Made by a program: the position numbers and the translations under genes | From: Nymphaea colorata | Taxonomy: Eukaryota > Streptophyta > Magnoliopsida > Nymphaeales > Nymphaeaceae | Assembly: GCF_008831285.2 (NCBI RefSeq) | Contig: NC_045140.1 | Span: 8,926,505-8,990,504 of the forward strand | DNA length: 64,000 nucleotides | Reading direction: 5' to 3' | The notes under the pieces: model-generated | What the model was told of the DNA's origin: nothing | What the model saw: only the letters and a program-made list of their open reading frames with translations | The model's database searches: none | Shown: positions 11,338 through 20,245 of the stretch, one piece after another | Layout of the letters: every line of letters begins with the position of its first letter | Position numbering within the stretch: position 1 is the first letter of the stretch

Positions 11338-11635
11338 TAAAGATTACGGAGAGGAATGAGAGAGCAAAGAATATACGTGGTTCGGCATGTATGCCTACGT
11401 CCACGAGAAACAAGGGAGAGCTCGTATTGTATATTTTCTGTATACAGTTGTTTCACTCTACAACCACTATTTAACGTGAGTGAATACAATAGTTACAAAG
11501 CAAGAAATCATGGAAGGAAAAATTAGTGGCAATCGATGGTGGGAAACTTTTAATATAAGTAACACTATCCAACAAATCATGGAAACACCATGAATAGTAT
11601 TGCCATAACGAGCCTCCAGTAGAACTGTTTCAACA
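11338..11635 (-). repeat. 5 prime LTR of Copia element
   Basis: 298 bases, homologous end to end with 6570-6867. It is followed on the left by the tRNA-Met primer site (11325-11337) and on the right by the GTGCT half of the target duplication. Confidence 0.92.
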
Positions 11636-11849
11636 GTGCTCCAATATATGGCTTACAACAGTTGAACATTTTAGACTATTTGTATTTTGCACTTTTACTT
11701 GATACTAGTGACAGACAGTTCAAACAAAACAAAAACAAACACCAGACAAAACAAATAAAACTGACCATGGAAGACACAAAGATCGAACAGAAATTAAAGC
11801 AGTGTCTGACGGCTCTAAAAAAATAATCAAGGGAATTCAATATGTTTCC

Positions 11850-13070
11850 CGCTCCTACTTCTTAAGTAAAATCCTCCTCCAGCAAACAAAATAACCACTT
11901 CGAACTCACATTTCTACAGTATTCCATTCCAATCTCTTTATACACAAAGTCACATCTATTCCCCAGAATTGTATATAAGAGCTATCTCAGTGAGCATAGA
12001 CATAACTAACTGCCAAAAAGAAGGATATTGATACAACAAATCCTTAGAAAACTCTATGGCTCCTAACCTTCGTCGGCAAAATGAAACAGAAAATAACCAA
12101 TCCTTCATCAAAATTTAGCAAACCCTTCAAACAACTCAGTGTTCAGTCTGATCATTCGTCCTGGAGGTTCAACAGCAAAAAAAAGAAAGGATTTCGCTTG
12201 GAAATGGCGATTCTTTCATTCTGGATTCCCCTCAAAGGAGGCTAAACACAATTTTTCTCCTGAATCTCCATAACAGGAAAGAATGGATCAAATTCGAGCT
12301 AATTTCTCCTATTTTTCCGCACAGATGTTGATGACATCACAACAAGATCGCAGCGTCAACACATCTTCCATCTCCCGGTCAAATGGAAACAGAACTGGAG
12401 GGAGACTGAGAGATTAGGGTTTCCGACCAACTTCGGTTTATTGCTGGGAGTATCGTTTTGCATAATTTTTTGCTAGAAATATTGTTCTTTGTTACTGGTT
12501 TGTGAAACATGACAATCAAATTTGCTTGCGATGCCCGCATCAATAAACCGAGGTTGGTGGGAAACCCTGATCTCTCGCTCTCTTTCTCTCTCTCCGTAAT
12601 GTGGAAGATGCGTTCATCTGACGATCATGTTGCAATGCCATCAAGATCTCTGAGGGCAAGTAGGAGAAATTAGCTTGAAGTTGACGTCTTTCTTTCTTGT
12701 TGTGGGGATTCATGATATCCAGGCAAAATCCTTTTCTTTTTTGTGAACTTGAAGCTCAAGAACGAATGATCCGACTAAACCCTGAAGTGTCTGAAGGTTT
12801 GTGAATTTGAAGAATTGGTTATTTCTGTTTCATTTGTCTCAAGAACGTTAGGAGCCTGGATATTTCTCTTAGGGTTTGTATCAATATCCTCCTTTTTGGC
12901 AGTCTGTTATGTCTATTTTCCCCGAGATAGATCTTATATGCATTACAATTCATTCTGGGGAATAGATGCTACTTTGTACATAAAGAGATTAGGATGGAAT
13001 ACTGTAAAAAGGTGACAGTTTGAAGTGGTTGTTTTGTTTGCAGGAGGATAATTTGCTTAGGAAATGGTAT
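11850..13070. repeat. Long inverted repeat (about 600-base arms), copy A
   Basis: The left arm (about 11850-12465) is matched in reverse complement by the right arm (about 12525-13070), leaving a loop of only about 60 bases. Landmarks paired across the axis include CCACTTCGAACTCAC / CCACTTCAAACTGTCAC, GGATATTGATACAA, ACAGTATTCCAT, AAATGAAACAGAAA and CTCGGTTTATTG. The arms differ by roughly one base in six by eye. No transposase lies inside and no clear terminal duplication is seen. A transcript would fold into a long imperfect hairpin. Confidence 0.88.
12283..12417 (+). other. Short open frame in left arm of inverted repeat
   Basis: ATG to TAG, 44 codons, starting MDQIRANFSYFSAQM. The opposite arm, read on the minus strand from about 12713, encodes a similar peptide (LQANFSYLPSEILMALQHD). 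Both arms therefore derive from one ancestral sequence that may have been coding. The product is not recognised and I do not claim a gene. Confidence 0.35.
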
Positions 13071-13191
13071 TTAAAAACCTAGTGTTTTAATTAATTTTTT
13101 TATGTGTTGGGTGATACGTCCAAAACGACATTTCGTGAAAACAATTAGCGAGGGGTTGAAGTTATTCTATTCATTTTGAAAGAACCAATTT

Positions 13192-14237
13192 TGGGAGCAT
13201 GGCCGGCCCAGCCTGGGCCGACCCAAGGCTTGGAAAAGTTAGGCTTGGGCTGGCCCGAAACCATCGCTGGCAGCTCAAGTCCGGTTCACTTATTTATGAG
13301 GTTGGGTCCGACCGTCAACTTTATACTATTGTCACAAAAAAACGTATATGGGTATGATACGGTGAGGAATTTCTCAGGTATAATACGGTAAAGTTGTATA
13401 TCTCCGAAATAAAATGGAAGAATCTCGGTAAATTTTTAAAAAAATTAAAACGTTTAATAAATCCTAAAAATTATAAAAAATAAAAATCATAAAAAATATG
13501 AAAAAGCGCAATAAAAAACGCGTATGATACTCGTTTTTTTTTACGTTTTTTATTTTCTGACATTTTTTTCACATTTAATACGGCTGACTCTGTTTTGGTG
13601 TATTATACGTGTTTTTTTCCAATAAGACGCATTTTTGTGACAGTGCTTCATACTCGTCGGGTACCGAGCTGGACATCCACTCATATTTAAAGCCATTAGT
13701 GTTTCATATTTTAATATCTTACAAACCTTTAATATATCATTATGATATTGGGTACACAGTTGACCACCCCCCGACTTTGAATTTATGTTTCTCAACACGT
13801 AGCTTGGATTTGCTACTCAGATCCTTAAACTAAGGATATTCCAAAATACACCTTTTTATGTGGCATCAGATTTGAAGTCTAATGCTATCAAACACAACCT
13901 TAGCAATGTGCCAAGAGTTTCTAAGAGTGTCATCTGCAACACATGAAGAGTTCTTAAAGGAGTCATCGATGATGCATCAAAAGTTTCTCAGTGAGCTAAT
14001 TGCCAATACACACACACACACATGTATATATAAGGAGAGAGAGAAAAAAAAAATAAAAGAATGTAGAAAGATGAGTCCTAGTATATATATATATATACCC
14101 AATACTGACTCAGGTCAGCCTAGCTGGAAAATTTGTTAATCAGTCGGTCCAGCAGTCAAAGAACTAGCCCAAGCCCGGCCCATCGCTGGCTAGGTACCCA
14201 ACTACCCATTGGGTACCCAGCCCATTGACAACCCTCA
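13192..14237. mobile_element. Non-autonomous hAT-type element
   Basis: An 8-base target-site duplication ACCAATTT (13184-13191 and 14238-14245; one extra A also matches) flanks the element. The right end in reverse complement reads GGTTGTCAATGGGCTGGG, a form common at the ends of plant hAT MITEs. The left end, GGCCGGCCCAGCCTGGG, is a weaker match. No transposase is encoded. Copy B carries the same element at about 32051-32737, so insertion came before the segmental duplication. A second element (13328-13645) is nested in copy A only. Confidence 0.75.
13328..13645. mobile_element. Mutator-like MITE, 318 bp, nested
   Basis: The ends share the inverted core TGTCACAAAAA. They are flanked by 9-base repeats CTTTATACT (13319-13327) and CTTCATACT (13646-13654), the duplication length of Mutator-like elements, with one mismatch. 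Copy B at about 32165-32180 shows the uninterrupted site (TTTATACTCGTC), which is direct empty-site evidence. The interior is AT-rich with repeated GTATGATACGG words and no coding frame. Confidence 0.85.
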
Positions 14238-14380
14238 ACCAATTTGTTAAAACTGAGGTTTTTCACAAATTCAGTTTTAGGTATCACTCAAATGCACCTT
14301 AAAATGATTTTTTTGCCTCCAAAACATTCTTTTGGGGTGTCATCCAAATGCCCCCACATTTGGTTTTTTGTTTCATTTAT

Positions 14381-14475
14381 GGTCACAGAAGAAGTCATGC
14401 CTTTTCTTCTGCAACCACTTGAAGTAATTAAGTGCCTGGGTGTGTCCAACAGCACCTATGGCCACAAGTAGGAGT
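14381..14475 (+). pseudogene. GASA exon 4 remnant, copy A
   Basis: This stretch aligns base by base with the functional GASA last exon at about 21878-21970. Shared runs are CTTTTCTTCTGCAAC, AAGTGCCT and CACCTATGGCCACAAG. Frameshifts and a TAG destroy the frame. The sequence before it (14246-14380) and, across the hAT insertion, 13090-13183 match the end of GASA intron 3. Segment A therefore contains a degraded second GASA gene lacking its first exons. Confidence 0.8.
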
Positions 14476-15680
14476 AAATCTAAATCCAAATCTGATTATC
14501 TTGAAAGCTAAAGGCGACCCTATTTGTTAACTGGATGTTAAAATTTTTTGCCATATCGAATTTGTTGAAAGCAGCTTGATTTGATATTTAATCTGAATCC
14601 AAAACATTGAGATTCTTACCTAAGATCTAAGATCCGAGGTTCTAAGAAATCTAGTACTGCTTGTTTAAATGGTAGGTCCTATAAAGCCCATTATGATATT
14701 ATTAAGAAGTGACTTTCAAAAAGTATCTACATATGTTGAATGTAAAAAAAATTAATTGGCCATATTAATGCTGATTGGGTAACAAAACCCCATTCAATTT
14801 CATCATTAAATGTTAAAATTTTCACCATATCCAACACATTTAAAGCTGCTCGGTTGGATATCCGATCTAAATCCGAATCATAATTTTCACCATTATGGGG
14901 CCGGTCTCATAATTGTGAACTTCATATGTTTCTCTTTCGCTGCTATAGAAAACCCTTTAACTCACAAATTTATATGAGTGACAATCATATTCTTTATATT
15001 TCTATCTAAAAAAATTCATCCTTTTTAATTTTAACCATAGCATATCAAAATTATGTTAGAGAATTTGTTTCAACTTATTGGAAATTACGTGAATATTGTC
15101 TTGCAAAGAAAGTACATTGGAAGTTATGTGAATATTATTCCTCGAAAAAATTGGTGCTAACATTAGGGTGGCAAGAAGCAATTTATGACCACGATCTAGT
15201 ACGTTATTCATCTGGGCGCAAATGATGGCAAGTATGACACTCAAGTTGAAGAACATATCGTAGGTCTATCCAGGTCCTAAAGCAAATAAGAACCTTGGTG
15301 AGGTATGGGTTCGACCTTGAGGCTTTACATCAAATGCAATTTCCTACAAATAAATATTTAAAAAATATTATTCTCGAACAAATAAATGAAAAATACAAAA
15401 GATAGTTAAACTAAGAAAACCCTTAAATTTTTTTAAGAAATACCCAAATTGGTGTATAGCACTCTTGAATTGGCCATCAAATGAATTTTGTTGGTTTTCA
15501 ATCAAACTGATTTGAATCAGCTAATTTATGTTGATTTTAACACACTAGCTACCACTGTCATCTCGACTCTTTGGTTGTATTTTTGCGTTTTTTTGTTTTT
15601 TGAGTTCCGCTTTACAAAATAAAACAATATATATTGATGTTGAGAGAATTGACAAAACCCTACATGTTTTACCTTCAAAC

Positions 15681-16236
15681 AAAGCCTGGGCAACCGGCCC
15701 CCCGATCGGACCTGGGTCCGGGCTGGGAAAAACCTGGCCCGGGCCGGACCCAGGCCCGATAGATCGGCCAGGCGGCGGCCCGGCCCGGCCCGACTCCCGT
15801 TCTCCCTCTCCACTATCCCTCTCCCTCTCCCTCTCCACACCCCCTCCCCCTCTCCCTCTCCCTCTCTGCTCCCGCTCTCCCTCTCCCTCTCTCTCTCTCC
15901 CTCTCTGCTCCCGCTCTCCCTCTCCCTCTCTGCAGTCAGCTCCCGTTCCCCCTCTCCCTCTCTCCCTCTCCCTCTCTGCTCCCGCCCCCCTCTCCCCTCC
16001 CTCTCCGCTTCTCCTCTCCATCTACCTCTCTGCTGATCTGCTCCCGCTCCCGCTCCCCCTCTCCCTCCTCCTTCGTCTCCCTCTCCCCCTCCTCCTCCGT
16101 CTCCTCGGGGAAAGGGTCCGTCTCCCTCCCCCTCCTCCTCCATCTCCTCGGGGAAAGGGGCCAGGAGGGCGACCCGGCCGGTCTGAGCGGCCAGACGGGC
16201 CGGCCTTTACCCGACCCGGCCCGATGCCCAGGCCTA
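15681..16236. mobile_element. GC-rich hAT-type MITE with CT-rich core, 556 bp
   Basis: The terminal inverted repeats read AAGCCTGGGCAACCGGCC on the left and AGGCCTGGGCATCGGGCC in reverse complement on the right. They are flanked by the 8-base direct repeat CTTCAAAC (15673-15680 and 16237-16244). Copy B at about 33955-33968 shows the unoccupied site (CCTGCAAACCATATC). The core (about 15790-16150) is a CCCTCT-type pyrimidine tract, far more GC-rich than its surroundings. Open frames across it on both strands are low-complexity artefacts. Confidence 0.85.
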
Positions 16237-16720
16237 CTTCAAACCATATAATGTAAGACTGTTTGTTTCAACGTGGATTGTAAAGAATATTTTGATATTT
16301 CTAGTCATAAGTGGTTTTTGAGAATTTTTATTAAAAGTTGGTGTATATTTCTTAATTTTTAAAAGTTGAGTTGTAATTTATTCTTCTTCAAATGTTAAGA
16401 CACCCATTTTGTAATATTTTAATTATATAAATCACCATATTAAAATGGAGCGGGAGGGAAAGGTTAGTCAACACGTGGGGGGTGCTTACCATACACATTA
16501 ATGAAAAAAAGAAGGAAAAAGTACGTGGAAGATACATTATGGTATAACCACAAGGCAGGGTCATTTTCAAGAAACTGTTAATTTTTACTAAAAAGTCTAA
16601 AAAGAAAAGAAAAAAAAAATGAAGAGTACTTATGGATTCGATTTTACCACTGCAGGTAAAATGCGACAAACAACAGGTAGCAAAGCTGTCAAAAGTGCAT
16701 GTGTATTAAATGGTCAAACA

Positions 16721-16810
16721 AGACAGAGTGGTGTGGATGATTGAATCTATTCAGTGGTAGAGCTAAGACAGAGTGGTGTGGATGATTGAATCTATTCAGT
16801 GGTAGAGCTA
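16721..16810. repeat. 45 bp tandem duplication
   Basis: AGACAGAGTGGTGTGGATG begins at 16721 and again at 16766, with the whole 45-base unit repeated. Copy B lacks it. The duplication copies the left tip of the following MITE. Confidence 0.85.
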
Positions 16811-16976
16811 GGATTTTTTAGTTCAAAGGCACACCAGTTTATAATATAAGGTAGGTGTGGGCACCGTATATAATTTTTTGAGTCATAGTAATATGATCTT
16901 ACGATATAGTAATAAGATTTTTGATGAGCTGGTGTAGGCAATGGCCCACACCAGCCAACAAGTAGCTTTGTCACTC
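16797..16976. mobile_element. hAT-type MITE, about 180 bp
   Basis: The left end CAGTGGTAGAGCTAGG and the right end AGTGACAAAGCTAC (reverse complement) form imperfect terminal repeats of the CAGTGGCGGAGC type seen in plant hAT MITEs. A diverged counterpart lies in copy B near 34470-34628, so it predates the duplication. A better preserved relative sits in GASA intron 3 (21268-21445). Confidence 0.6.
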
Positions 16977-17529
16977 GAACTATTGGTATCTATTCATACG
17001 AAAAAAAAAAAAGATTAACCAAAAGGGACTTGTGCACTCATTATCTCCATCAATATGAAATGGTTTAACAAATGAGAGATGTGGAATCATTAAGTTTTGT
17101 CTATGTGAATCTGTCAAACAAAAGAGAGCTATGGATTTTTTTAATTTCAATAAACATGCACCTACCTTTGCATGACCAACCACAGATTTTGTCTCATAAA
17201 AATCTTTTAGTTTTTCCAGTAATGTGGTCATTACATGATGTAAATCTAGTTTTCTTCTCTCTTGCCCAATGATCATGAAGAGGAAAAAAAATGCAATCAA
17301 CAATTGAGAGAGAAAGAGGGAAAACATTTTAAAAATCGAGAGACGTAGAGAGTGTGATATTGGAGAAGGTAAAAGAAGCCCAATAATAATTTGATTGTTA
17401 TGTTTCAAACAGAGAAAAGAATTTCCAGTACTAGTGAATATAGAACTAGTGTTGTTGGTTCGATTTCCATGAGTGCTCCTCCACTGGACTGTGAGAAGTA
17501 GGATCGACAACACTTTAGTTAACTAGTAT

Positions 17530-18608
17530 GGCGTTTTCCACCACAGTCCCCACGCAACTCAAGACAATGAGTGCCAAGATGAGGGTACACCGTCTCCTTA
17601 CCAACTACCAATGTAGCCCTAGACCTGAGGGCTACAGTAAAACAAGGAAGAGATGCCACTTTAGGTCTTTTCTAAATGATGGGTTGTAATCCTTTCACTC
17701 AGCTAACGTAACGTAGTTGTTATTGAATCATTATTCATTGGCTACTAGTCCTTGTATTGTTCCCATTGCAAAGGAAAAGAAGCAGCGCATATATTCTCTT
17801 TTCAGATTTGATATTTTAAATATTTTTTTAAATTAATGTTTTAGTATAAGAATAAAAAAATAGGGCAATACAGATTGTGTATGGGTAAAAAAAAAATAAC
17901 ATTAATGATGGTAATATTTACAGTTTACAGGATTAAGTTATATGGTATCCAGATTTTACACTCAATTGACCAAAATTTTTCCATTTTTAAAAATTTTTGA
18001 TTTGGAATTGATGCGGATAGTTTACTTAGTATGCGTTACTACTGAAAAATCGCCAAAACAAGTATTTTTTTTTTTGTATTTACTTGGGGAAAAAGGAAAA
18101 AGCCCCGCTTCCTAAGAGACTTTGTTGCTCGTTCTTTACTCCCAAGGCCATTCCCCATCCATCTTGTCCTGACATAAATTGGTTTTCACAATGGAAGATC
18201 ACCACTGAGATTATTCATAATGTATATGTTGAAACATATCTGGAAGTTACAATAATCAATTGTTAAATGTAATATAACAGCCCAACATCACCAATTAAAC
18301 TTAAAATTGATCTAAAGGTTCAGATTCAGTTCCACTGTCTGATCAAATATCAATTCGTTATGTTTAATTTGAAATAATTAGTATTAGATCTGGTGGTAAT
18401 TGGATTGAGATTAGCGTCATGATATTCATGTAGAATCCGCAATAATAATGTAATATTATAATTTCTGCTGCACTAAGGCCATATACCCTACTTGATTGAA
18501 CTCGGTTACGCAGCTAATTAATGGCGAGTACAAAGAAAGGAAAAGGAAAAGTGCCCGAGAAAAAAGGAAAAGAAAGAATGATAAAGAAACAAGAGTTAGA
18601 CTGAAACG
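17530..18608. other. Anonymous part of segment A, no gene
   Basis: AT-rich sequence collinear with about 35190-35930 in copy B. Short open frames are not conserved between copies, so no gene is called. Confidence 0.6.
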
Positions 18609-18682
18609 TGTCTGAGCCCGGGTTCAAACCAGGGACCTCTAGTGTGTGAGACTAGCGTGATAACCAACTACACCACCCAGAC
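18609..18682 (-). tRNA. tRNA-Val (anticodon CAC)
   Basis: On the minus strand the sequence runs from GTCTGGGTGGTGTAG to GAACCCGGGCTCAGAC plus a discriminator A. The acceptor stem GTCTGGG/CTCAGAC pairs with one G-T. The anticodon stem CTAGT/ACTAG encloses the loop CTCACAC, giving anticodon CAC. The T-stem CCTGG/CCGGG pairs. The T-loop is TTTGAAC instead of the nearly invariant TTCGAAC, so C56 is changed and the B box is weakened. It may be poorly active. Its copy in segment B (35931-36001) keeps TTCGAAC but has lost two anticodon-loop bases. No intron and no encoded CCA. Confidence 0.85.
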
Positions 18683-19223
18683 AAGCTCGCTGTTGTTTTC
18701 TAGGTTTTTTTTCTTTGTCTTGCCTCTAAAATCAACACTAGCTTCCTGATTATTTAAGTTACGGGGTGTTAGTGATAGAAAAAGACTTAAATACCCTTGC
18801 AGAAATATCAAGTTCATTCATTTGTATTAGCCTCTAACAATATTAGTGCACCATCATCAACCATAACAAAAAATAATGAGTTTATATGATTTTATAAACT
18901 AGTTAGCATATGATTTTCATAACCTTTAACCGGTGCAGCAACTTGGGCGCGTGAATTCACAATATTAAGCGTAGCTCATTTTTTGGAAGATAAAATCTTA
19001 TTTTTTACTATAACTGACAATTTTAAAAATAATTTTGTAGACTTTTTCTTTTAATAAACATGAAACACTGTATGCTTGTTTTTTTCAGAAGGACGAAAAC
19101 CTTCCCTTGTTCCACATGTCCCTACATTCCAAGGCCGCGTGGAAACTTAAGTGGATCTCTAGTACACTTGTTCACTAATGGTTCACTCTGCCATCTTATA
19201 CAGTCAAGAAGAGTAACACCCAC

Positions 19224-20162
19224 GATTTTGCACTAATGGCACACTATTAAAGTGCCTGTCAACCCAACGAGCAATGCTATGTCCATGAAGGCATTGATTT
19301 TCTCTTGTTTCAAATATCAAAGATCATATTCAAAGAACCCTTGAAGTACATGCGCCTTTTGTTTTGAAAATTAAAAAAAGGCGGAGAAGTCCCATCTTTC
19401 ATACATTACCAAAGCACCTTTGAGAAATTCAGGTTGCAAAATTTTGTGATTTGGACTTAGCCTCTAAATAGCGGAGTTACTAAGCTTTTCTTGAAGGGGG
19501 GCCATTATATATAATTTTCAAAAATTTTAGTTTAAAGCTTACAGGGCCGAAACTAAAAATTTTAAAACAGTAAGTGGTAAAATTCTCAAAGCTCAGTAGG
19601 GGCATAGCTCCTGACAGTAGTTAAGTGCTTTGAGTTTACCTTTTATCAATAAATAATAATAGTCATTTTGAAAATTTGTTCAATAAAACTTTTTATTTTA
19701 GAAATGCCAACTTCAGCTGATTTCATTGATCTTTGTTTTCCAAATACCAATATCTTAATCTATGTTTCTATTGGATTTCTAATTTTGCACAACACTTGAT
19801 GTCAAATAAAAGAAAAAAATCAAAAATCAAAAGATATACAAAATTTCTTCTTAAATTATCTTGAATTTTCTTCTACCACCATCTATTCTTTAGAGCATTA
19901 TTCCACAACAACAATGCTATTATTTGAAATATACATTAACAATATGCCAATATTTGTACGCAATATGGCTTCTTCCCCCAAAGCCAAACCCTAATTTATT
20001 GAAAGCTTTGCTTTTCAGAAAGTGGTGTGCTAGTGGCAATTGAAACGCCTCAACTTTTTACTTTTTCTGATTTTTTGTTAAAATGATTCAGAGGAAGCTG
20101 CTTCTTCGCTGACACGTTGAGTTTTACCCTTTTTGTGGCTTCACCTATGCGGCCTCCCTCTC
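19224..20162. other. Region upstream of GASA, no gene
   Basis: Segment A homology fades at about 19223. The rest is AT-rich and without coding potential, up to the GASA promoter. The part from about 20035 on has an inverted counterpart at about 49210-49330. Confidence 0.5.
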
Positions 20163-20245
20163 CCTATAAATTGCCCATTTTGAACCCATTCTTCACCGAG
20201 CCATTTCTTCTACCCTAGAGCAAATCAATCTGTCTTTAGAGGAAA
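20163..20245 (+). promoter_or_regulatory. GASA core promoter and 5 prime UTR
   Basis: A TATA box, TATAAATT, lies at 20165-20172, 74 bases before the ATG, in a CT-rich context (CTCCCTCTCCC). The same arrangement and much of the sequence (CCCTATAAATTGCC, AACCCATTCTTCAC, GTCTTTAGAGGAAAATGGCT) recurs inverted at 49130-49235. This conservation supports the TATA box and start codon assignment. Confidence 0.75.

Larger units (their letters stand above)
6570..11635 (-). mobile_element. Ty1/Copia retrotransposon with both LTRs, minus strand
   Basis: Two 298-base LTRs (6570-6867 and 11338-11635) bound a 5066-base element. Flanking 5-mers are GTACT (6565-6569) and GTGCT (11636-11640), a target-site duplication with one mismatch. 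A primer-binding site reading TGGTATCAGAGCC on the minus strand (11325-11337) matches initiator tRNA-Met priming. A polypurine tract AACTTGAGGGGGAG lies at 6868-6881. The two LTRs differ at about 17 positions by eye. Gag, protease, pre-integrase, reverse transcriptase and RNase H remnants are all present but frameshifted, and the integrase core is missing. It is defective. Confidence 0.95.
11792..19223. repeat. Segmental duplication, copy A
   Basis: The block is collinear with 25465-26066 plus 31256-36521 (copy B, interrupted by a Copia element). Shared landmarks in order are a long inverted repeat, a non-autonomous hAT element, a GASA exon remnant, long anonymous AT-rich sequence, a tRNA-Val sequence and the ATGAGTTTATATGATTTTAT tract. 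Copy A alone carries insertions at 13328-13645 and 15681-16236. Confidence 0.92.

Noticed and set aside
12535-12600. Possible independent small MITE with CTCGGTTTATTG termini
   Set aside because: The inverted match extends far beyond these bases on both sides, so it is the inner part of the long inverted repeat, not a separate element.
15526-16256. Open frames of 205, 158 and 218 codons on both strands
   Set aside because: They run through the CCCTCT/GGGAGA tract of a MITE; composition is Arg/Glu/Gly or Pro/Ser/Leu only and they are absent from copy B.
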